8,383 nt of DNA. It comes from JBBTRP01 sp038065125 (lineage in GTDB: Bacteria; Patescibacteriota; Patescibacteriia; JACQRZ01). Shown piece by piece: positions 4,296 through 8,383 of the stretch (positions are counted from its first letter, which is position 1; each line of letters starts with the position of its first letter). Made by a program: the position numbers and the translations under genes. The DNA lies in contig JBBTRP010000007.1 of the NCBI GenBank assembly GCA_038065125.1, positions 1 to 8,383 of the forward strand. Reading direction: 5' to 3'. Below the pieces are notes generated by a model, which saw nothing but the letters and a program-made list of their open reading frames with translations, was not told the origin of the DNA and ran no database searches.

Positions 4296-5841
4296 AGAGG
4301 TGGTATACCGCGCTCCCGGTATCTTCATATACTTTTTTTGCGTCCTTGTCCTTCTCGAGTTGAAGGGTGAGGGCGCTTCTTTTTATGCGCGTAAAGACAA
4401 ACTCCGAGCCAAAGTCTTTGATAATCCGCTCGACCACGTCTGGTTTTGTTCCTGTTGAAATCTCGGCAAAGGTTTTATCAAGCGTCGGGTTTTTCTCCGT
4501 CAAGAACCGGGGATCCAACCCGGAGATATAGGTGGTACGATCACTGAAGTAGAAGAGAGCGGGAAAGTCGTCCCAGCGGTCATGGAAAATCCGTGATCCT
4601 GTCGGTATATTTTGCGCGATCCACTCGCCGGCGCCATGGTAGTCTGCAATCGGGAAATACGGGTCCTCATGAAAGATCGCGACAGCGTGCGCGACGTTGA
4701 ACCCCGTGACGATAATGACGCCATACCCAATGCCGATGACTGCGCAGAGGACGTACGGCGACAGATCGCGAGCCGAAAGGAAAAATGCGCGCCACTGCTG
4801 CAAGGCTTGCGGCAGTCGATCAAGAAGCGGCGCAAAGCTGACGAGCGAGAAGAGCACTGCAACCGGAACAAAGTATTCCAAGTATCGCTGCGACCGAACG
4901 CTCAGCGCCAGGAGCAGAAGGGAAAAAACGCCAAAGAATACGGTCGTAGGTACTTGTGTACGATCGTACACCTTGATTAGCTTTTGAATACGCAAGAAAG
5001 TGACAAAAAGAGCTCCGATAAAAAGCATCAGAACGACCGCATTGAGCGGGACAGTACTCAATCCAAGCGAGTACCATTCGGATCCGACTCGCGTCGCGGA
5101 CGCCGTATTTGCAACCGCGATCTTTCCGATTTGAATCCAGTAAAATTCAAGATTTTTCGGGAAATAGGGATTCAGGATAAGACCCGCGAGAACACCAAGT
5201 GTTGCGACAAGAGGAACTTTGATCTCTCGTAAAGCACCAGGGGAAAAAGCATGCACCCCCCATGCCAACCAGCTTGCCACAAGAATCATCGGCCAGCTGC
5301 CATGCGTCCAAACCGCAATGAACGATACGATCCCCAGAATGATCGGACGGTTTTTGAGGATACACCAGAGCGCGGCAAAAAGCAGCGCGAGTGCGAGCGG
5401 GCCGGCTTTGGGGATCGCCATCCGACTGACAAAAATATGATTGGTGAGGAGCAGGACAACGCCCAACCCCGCGAGGAAGAATTTCTGAGGGAGCTCTTTA
5501 AAAATTTGAAAAAGAATCCAGGCAAAAAACGTTACGAATCCGCTCGCAAAGAGTACGGCTGCGATTTTGATCCCGACAAGCGGGTCAAATGCCGTGACGA
5601 AGGGGATTAAGAGAATGTGATAGAGAAGGTGATGGTCAATAAATATGTCCGCCAGCGACGTCAGTGGGAGCCAGGGAAAGGCCATAATCGGCCCGCGCTG
5701 TTCGGCCATGAGCAGGGCGACTTTTGCATGGTAGTACGAATCCGGATCGGCAAACGACGGGCTCCATTCAAGGAGCGCAAAAAATGCCGCACTTGCCGCA
5801 AAGGTACATAGAAAAAAAATCACCTTTTTCGTATTGCGCAT
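4267..5841 (-). CDS. GT-C fold membrane glycosyltransferase, STT3/PMT-like
   Basis: A 524-residue polytopic protein, ATG at 5841 and TGA at 4269-4267, with about ten to twelve hydrophobic segments up to residue 390 and a soluble C-terminal part of about 135 residues. Features of the GT-C superfamily (lipid-phosphate-sugar dependent transferases) are the first-loop motif DPDSYYHAK at 32-40 directly after helix 1, an FIDHHLLYH stretch at 67-75, RSQRYLEYFVP at 316-326 and the C-terminal HDRWDDFPALFYF followed by YISGLDPRF. The classical WWDYG of oligosaccharyltransferases is absent; RWDDFP sits in a similar late position. It probably moves a sugar or glycan from a polyprenyl carrier onto a protein or glycan outside the membrane; acceptor unknown. 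Pilins and secreted proteins on both sides are possible acceptors (inference). The 3' end overlaps the last pilin by 29 bases. Confidence 0.75.
   Translation of the reverse strand: MRNTKKVIFFLCTFAASAAFFALLEWSPSFADPDSYYHAKVALLMAEQRGPIMAFPWLPLTSLADIFIDHHLLYHILLIPFVTAFDPLVGIKIAAVLFASGFVTFFAWILFQIFKELPQKFFLAGLGVVLLLTNHIFVSRMAIPKAGPLALALLFAALWCILKNRPIILGIVSFIAVWTHGSWPMILVASWLAWGVHAFSPGALREIKVPLVATLGVLAGLILNPYFPKNLEFYWIQIGKIAVANTASATRVGSEWYSLGLSTVPLNAVVLMLFIGALFVTFLRIQKLIKVYDRTQVPTTVFFGVFSLLLLALSVRSQRYLEYFVPVAVLFSLVSFAPLLDRLPQALQQWRAFFLSARDLSPYVLCAVIGIGYGVIIVTGFNVAHAVAIFHEDPYFPIADYHGAGEWIAQNIPTGSRIFHDRWDDFPALFYFSDRTTYISGLDPRFLTEKNPTLDKTFAEISTGTKPDVVERIIKDFGSEFVFTRIKRSALTLQLEKDKDAKKVYEDTGSAVYHLSTRPSAPDR
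4305..4339 (+). terminator. Weak candidate terminator for the pilin operon
   Basis: ATACCG (4305-4310) and CGGTAT (4317-4322) form a 6-bp stem with a six-base loop shortly after the TAG at 4293-4295. A T7 run (4333-4339) follows only after ten more bases, so it is not a textbook intrinsic terminator. It lies inside the opposite-strand coding region. Confidence 0.2.
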
Positions 5842-5850
5842 AAGTTTACT

Positions 5851-5859
5851 TTATCCACA
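5851..5859 (+). promoter_or_regulatory. Second perfect DnaA-box 9-mer, divergent intergenic region
   Basis: TTATCCACA again, ten bases upstream of the start of the minus-strand glycosyltransferase and about 70 bases upstream of the next plus-strand gene. It has the same orientation as the copy at 792-800. Binding there could affect both divergent genes. Function unproven. Confidence 0.35.
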
Positions 5860-5878
5860 CCATCAAACCCCGCAAGAG

Positions 5879-5888
5879 GAGTATACTC
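5879..5888. promoter_or_regulatory. Palindromic possible -10 element for divergent genes
   Basis: GAGTATACTC is a perfect 10-base palindrome that places TATACT on both strands (5882-5887 plus, 5885-5880 minus). It lies between two diverging genes, so one element could serve both. No convincing -35 was found 16-18 bases away on either strand, so this is tentative. Confidence 0.25.
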
Positions 5889-5929
5889 TACCCATACAGA
5901 TCCCTTTATTGAAAGGAATCCGACGCACA

Positions 5930-6928
5930 GTGAAGCACCCTCACAACCCACAATCAAAAGAAGTTCACTCGAAATTCTCACGACCCTCACCTCTTAGGGC
6001 ATTTTTTCCGTTCTCCGGCGCAAATACTCCTCCCTCACCCAGGAACATTCTTTTCTTGAGCCTCTCACTCTTCGTGTCGGGCTCGTTTGCGTTTCTCCTG
6101 TTCCAGACGGTCTCTGCACAGTTCACTCCTCCCTGCGACACACCCCCAAACTGCCAACCCTCCACCGGCTCGGTCACGGCAACCCTTCTTGATGTGCTCA
6201 CGAATGGTGGAAGAGCCGCAGAATTTGGCAAACTCAATCCCGATGCCGACCCCACCCAAACAGGCTTTGTCGGCATTGGCGGGGGAAAGAGAAGCGACCT
6301 GACTCCTGCAGGAGAGGTCCGCTTCGGCGTGGGAACCACCACTCCCGGATTTCCGTTGGATGTGATCGCCCAAACCTCCGGCAATCCCGACAATGACACG
6401 GCAAACCTGCGCCTTTCTTACAACACCGCTTCCCCAGTCTGGACCGGAGTGAAGATTGACCGCAAAGCAGGGGATGAGAAGTGGTTTGTCGGCATGGCCT
6501 CAAGCTCCGACAACCTCATCATCCGCTCCGGCGCCAACGCCAACATCGTAGAGATCCCCCCGGGAAAGGGAGCAGCGTGCTTTGGGGGAATATTTCGGAC
6601 ATTTTCACAAAATAAAACTGATGGAAACGCGGGCGGATATTCTGGGGCAAATGGCAGGTGTCCGGCCGATCATCATGTGTGCTCCCTTGAAGAAATGTAT
6701 CGCACGACAATATGTAAACCTTCAAATATTTCAACGGCAGTTGATCCTGACGGCTGGGCATGGATTAATGGGGGGCCTATTACCTCATCCGCAATCCCTG
6801 ACTGCAATGGATGGACCGATAATACTGAATTTACGTCGGGAACCTTTTGGTTATTTGATGGGAGCACTCTAGGAAACGCTTCTCCGACGTCCTGTAATGT
6901 GGAAATGAAACTTGCGTGCTGTCGGTAA
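5930..6928 (+). CDS. Secreted modular fibre-like protein with Cys-rich lectin-like C-terminal domain
   Basis: GTG 5930 gives 332 residues; it has AAAGGA 12 bases upstream. TTG 6055 is an alternative start, and no ATG precedes the signal segment. Residues 39-63 form a signal peptide (NILFLSLSLFVSGSFAFLLF, cleavage likely after VSA). A short Cys/Pro/Thr segment (CDTPPNC) follows. Residues 80-208 resemble phage tail-fibre or autotransporter stalk modules: GFVGIGGG, FGVGTTTPGFPLDV, then KWFVGMASSSDNLIIRSG. Residues 213-332 are a separate domain with eight cysteines (217, 244, 251, 262, 292, 322, 330, 331), GWAWINGGP, DCNGWTDNT, a WLFDG stretch and a final ACC. This spacing of Trp, Gly and Cys recalls C-type-lectin-like folds, though I cannot confirm it. 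Likely a surface adhesin. Base composition changes near 6560, at the domain border. Confidence 0.72.
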   Translation: MKHPHNPQSKEVHSKFSRPSPLRAFFPFSGANTPPSPRNILFLSLSLFVSGSFAFLLFQTVSAQFTPPCDTPPNCQPSTGSVTATLLDVLTNGGRAAEFGKLNPDADPTQTGFVGIGGGKRSDLTPAGEVRFGVGTTTPGFPLDVIAQTSGNPDNDTANLRLSYNTASPVWTGVKIDRKAGDEKWFVGMASSSDNLIIRSGANANIVEIPPGKGAACFGGIFRTFSQNKTDGNAGGYSGANGRCPADHHVCSLEEMYRTTICKPSNISTAVDPDGWAWINGGPITSSAIPDCNGWTDNTEFTSGTFWLFDGSTLGNASPTSCNVEMKLACCR

Positions 6929-7300
6929 CGGATTATTTGATATGCGCCTCAATACAAAAAGAAAATTCATCCTCTCAAGCGTTCTTATCGGAATATTCGC
7001 AAGTCTGTCCGCGCTGGTTGTTTTTGCCGGGAGCGACCCCGTCCCTACAAGTGAAATAGATAGTACCTATCAATCTCTTTTCTACAAAAACAAATTTGAA
7101 GACTGTCCAAAAACACTTCCTTCGAATTATGACTCAACGAATACCTGTAACGGTCCATACCGGCTGTGGGGGTATACTATGCAGGGGGCGACATTTAAAC
7201 TTATTTGTAAAACAAAAGCGCAAGCTGCAGGGACGAATCCTGATGGCTCCACAATCAACTTAGATGCAAGAGTTGATTGTGCCAGGAAGAAAAACGTAAA
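6560..7300. other. Segment of different base composition across two genes
   Basis: DNA on either side is rich in C on the plus strand, while this stretch is poorer in GC and less C-skewed. Counts of G+C per 60 bases: 33 at 6361-6420, 28 at 6661-6720, 28 at 6961-7020, 20 at 7081-7140 and 33 at 7321-7380. It covers the C-terminal domain of one secreted protein and the first about 120 codons of the next. The edges are judged by eye. Confidence 0.5.
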
Positions 7301-8383
7301 TTCCACCGCCCCCACCCCCTCTTGTCTCAACACCGACTCAACCCCCAACACCGCCTACTATACCTGCACCCTGACTTCACGTTGCTCCTCAACCGCAGCA
7401 ACCACCCCGACTGAACGTGGACATTACACCCTCTCCTGCACAAAAAATGCCAACGCCTCCTGCACCGGTGGAGACGCACAGATCGACTATGTTCCCGCAG
7501 CCGGGCCGAATCGCCAGGAGTGCAGCGAGTGTTCGAATGGCAATTACGACGCCTGGTCTGATGTCGGTAAAGGGATTGGGGAGTGCCCGGAGAGCGGTTC
7601 TGGTTTTCCCGTCAGAACACGCAAATCAGGGGTGACCAACTGCGGTCCCTATCAGCAGGTTTTTGATTGTACGTCGAACAATACAGGCTCAGGAACCTGT
7701 CCCGAGCCTGTATTGGGTACGGCTAATGCAAGTAATGTCGCATATGATTCTTGCACTGACTTCAAGATCGGTTCTACCGTGACAAGTGCCTGCCCAGCCA
7801 GCGGAGCGGCGCCTTCCCGTTCCTGCACAAGAAAAGCGTCTTCTCAGTCCCACTGTGTCGGAAGAAAGGACTTGTCGCAATCGCTTTCCTGCCCTTCTTG
7901 TACTCTTCCCGCAGGAAGCACCCAATCAAGCCCCGTCACCAACCAGACAGACCAGAACAACACCGGCAGCTACTCCTGCGAGGCATGGAACTCGACAACG
8001 GCAATATCAAGAACCTGCACAAAACCGACTACCTGCACGGGAACAGCAAGTATTATCCAGTACCGATCCTGTGCCACCTCGTATTCCAGCTGTAGATGGA
8101 ATGAGTCCGCGTGTTCTTCTACGGGTAATAAAAGCCGGGAATGCGCTGCAAGTCCATCAACAACCTGTCCGGGAAGCGGAACATCCTACCAGCCTGATTT
8201 ACCTGCAACCGCATCCTGTAACGACTGCAGTATTGATACGGATTACACCTGTACTTTTACCGCCTGTCCTGCAACCGCTCCCGAGCTGACAAACAGAGCC
8301 AGTATCACCGCCCCCACCATGGAGGCGGAAACCTGCACCATAAACTCATCTGTCGCCTGCAAACCACTTGTATACCCTTCAAA
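6942..8383 (+). CDS. Large Cys-rich secreted protein, 3' end cut by window
   Basis: From ATG 6942, 13 bases after the previous stop, the frame is open for 480 codons to the end of the window with no stop. A signal peptide is clear: MRLNTKRK, then FILSSVLIGIFASLSALVVFA, cleavage near residue 29-30. The visible part has 35 cysteines in 480 residues and is rich in Thr, Ser and Asn. The N-terminal unit (31-120) differs in composition from the rest. From about 121 on, loosely repeated stretches of roughly 50-60 residues have a Trp or aromatic residue, then Ser/Thr, then Arg-x-Cys (CEAWNSTTAISRTC at 346-359; CRWNESACSSTGNKSREC at 384-401). The W...SR.C pattern faintly recalls thrombospondin type 1 repeats; this is not a firm assignment. 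No membrane anchor is visible so far. Probably exported, disulphide-bonded and co-transcribed with the upstream fibre-like gene. Overlapping frames here are shadows. Confidence 0.8.
   Translation, partial: MRLNTKRKFILSSVLIGIFASLSALVVFAGSDPVPTSEIDSTYQSLFYKNKFEDCPKTLPSNYDSTNTCNGPYRLWGYTMQGATFKLICKTKAQAAGTNPDGSTINLDARVDCARKKNVNSTAPTPSCLNTDSTPNTAYYTCTLTSRCSSTAATTPTERGHYTLSCTKNANASCTGGDAQIDYVPAAGPNRQECSECSNGNYDAWSDVGKGIGECPESGSGFPVRTRKSGVTNCGPYQQVFDCTSNNTGSGTCPEPVLGTANASNVAYDSCTDFKIGSTVTSACPASGAAPSRSCTRKASSQSHCVGRKDLSQSLSCPSCTLPAGSTQSSPVTNQTDQNNTGSYSCEAWNSTTAISRTCTKPTTCTGTASIIQYRSCATSYSSCRWNESACSSTGNKSRECAASPSTTCPGSGTSYQPDLPATASCNDCSIDTDYTCTFTACPATAPELTNRASITAPTMEAETCTINSSVACKPLVYPS
7679..7715 (+). 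repeat. Perfect 12-bp inverted repeat inside coding sequence
   Basis: CAATACAGGCTC (7679-7690) is the exact reverse complement of GAGCCTGTATTG (7704-7715), with a 13-base loop. It lies within codons about 246-258 of the Cys-rich gene. No T-run follows, so it is not an intrinsic terminator. It could be an mRNA structure, a protein-binding or recombination site, or a chance product of repetitive codons. Confidence 0.8.

Noticed and set aside
4612..5610. Plus-strand open frames opposite the glycosyltransferase
   Set aside because: They are Arg/Lys-rich antisense shadows of a clear polytopic membrane protein.
792..5859. DnaA boxes as a sign of a replication origin
   Set aside because: Only two boxes, 5 kb apart, with no clustered repeats, AT-rich unwinding region or dnaA/dnaN genes nearby.
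7417..8289. Several plus-strand open frames in the last kilobase
   Set aside because: They lie out of frame within the uninterrupted 480-codon Cys-rich frame that starts with a signal peptide at 6942; they lack signals or domains of their own.
1..8383. Alternative genetic code with TGA as glycine
   Set aside because: TGA cleanly ends the genes at 1550-1903 and 4267-5841, the first in an ATGA overlap with the next start.
1..8383. CRISPR array, tRNA, rRNA or insertion sequence
   Set aside because: No regularly spaced repeats, cloverleaf, rRNA-like conserved stretch or transposase was seen; the only repeats are the pilin duplication and one inverted repeat.

Overview
The window looks like a piece of a Candidate Phyla Radiation (Patescibacteria, probably Parcubacteria-like) chromosome. 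This rests on a run of very short two-helix membrane proteins sharing the core W-[ML]-T-[AS]-x-G-[DE]-E-x-x-[VI]-x-x-[AG], which I recognise as the type IV secretion system pilin-like (VirB2/TrbC-like) family typical of those genomes. Weak or absent Shine-Dalgarno sites and large secreted cysteine-rich proteins also fit. TGA ends at least two genes (the pilin at 1550-1903 and the minus-strand gene), so this is not a code-25 lineage. Lineage and family names come from memory of family features, not from a search.

Layout. Positions 1-4295 (+ strand) are almost entirely a pilin array: a 5'-cut copy (1-351), a translationally coupled copy (351-740), a promoter, a stand-alone copy (837-1277) closed by two hairpins, a 5'-truncated copy (1330-1494), then a tight five-gene run at 1550-1903, 1900-2316, 2325-3113, 3121-3930 and 3945-4295. 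The first two genes of that run overlap by ATGA and the rest are 7-14 bases apart. Two array members are unusual: one carries an eight-cysteine insert between signal peptide and pilin core, the other a lysine-rich N-terminus, an extra helix and an Ala/Gly/Pro/Thr linker containing a C8 run. One strand-switch gene (4267-5841, minus), a GT-C-fold glycosyltransferase-like membrane protein, overlaps the last pilin tail-to-tail by 29 bases. A divergent intergenic region (5842-5929) follows. Then come two secreted proteins on the + strand: a modular fibre-like protein with a cysteine-rich, lectin-like C-terminal domain (5930-6928), and a very cysteine-rich protein that runs off the window end (6942-8383).

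How it may fit together (inference): the locus looks like a cell-surface appendage and adhesion region. The pilins would supply the filament or its minor subunits, the two secreted proteins would be adhesins or tip proteins, and the GT-C enzyme could glycosylate exported proteins or envelope glycans. No ATPase (VirB4/VirD4/VirB11-like), VirB6, VirB8 or VirB10 is in the window, so a secretion or conjugation role cannot be shown here. Points worth following are the number and diversity of pilins, the promoterless 5'-truncated copy beside an intact one (possible silent cassette), the C8 tract as a possible phase switch, a composition break spanning the adhesin/cysteine-rich gene boundary, a perfect 12-bp inverted repeat inside the last gene, and two perfect DnaA-box 9-mers, both in intergenic regions.
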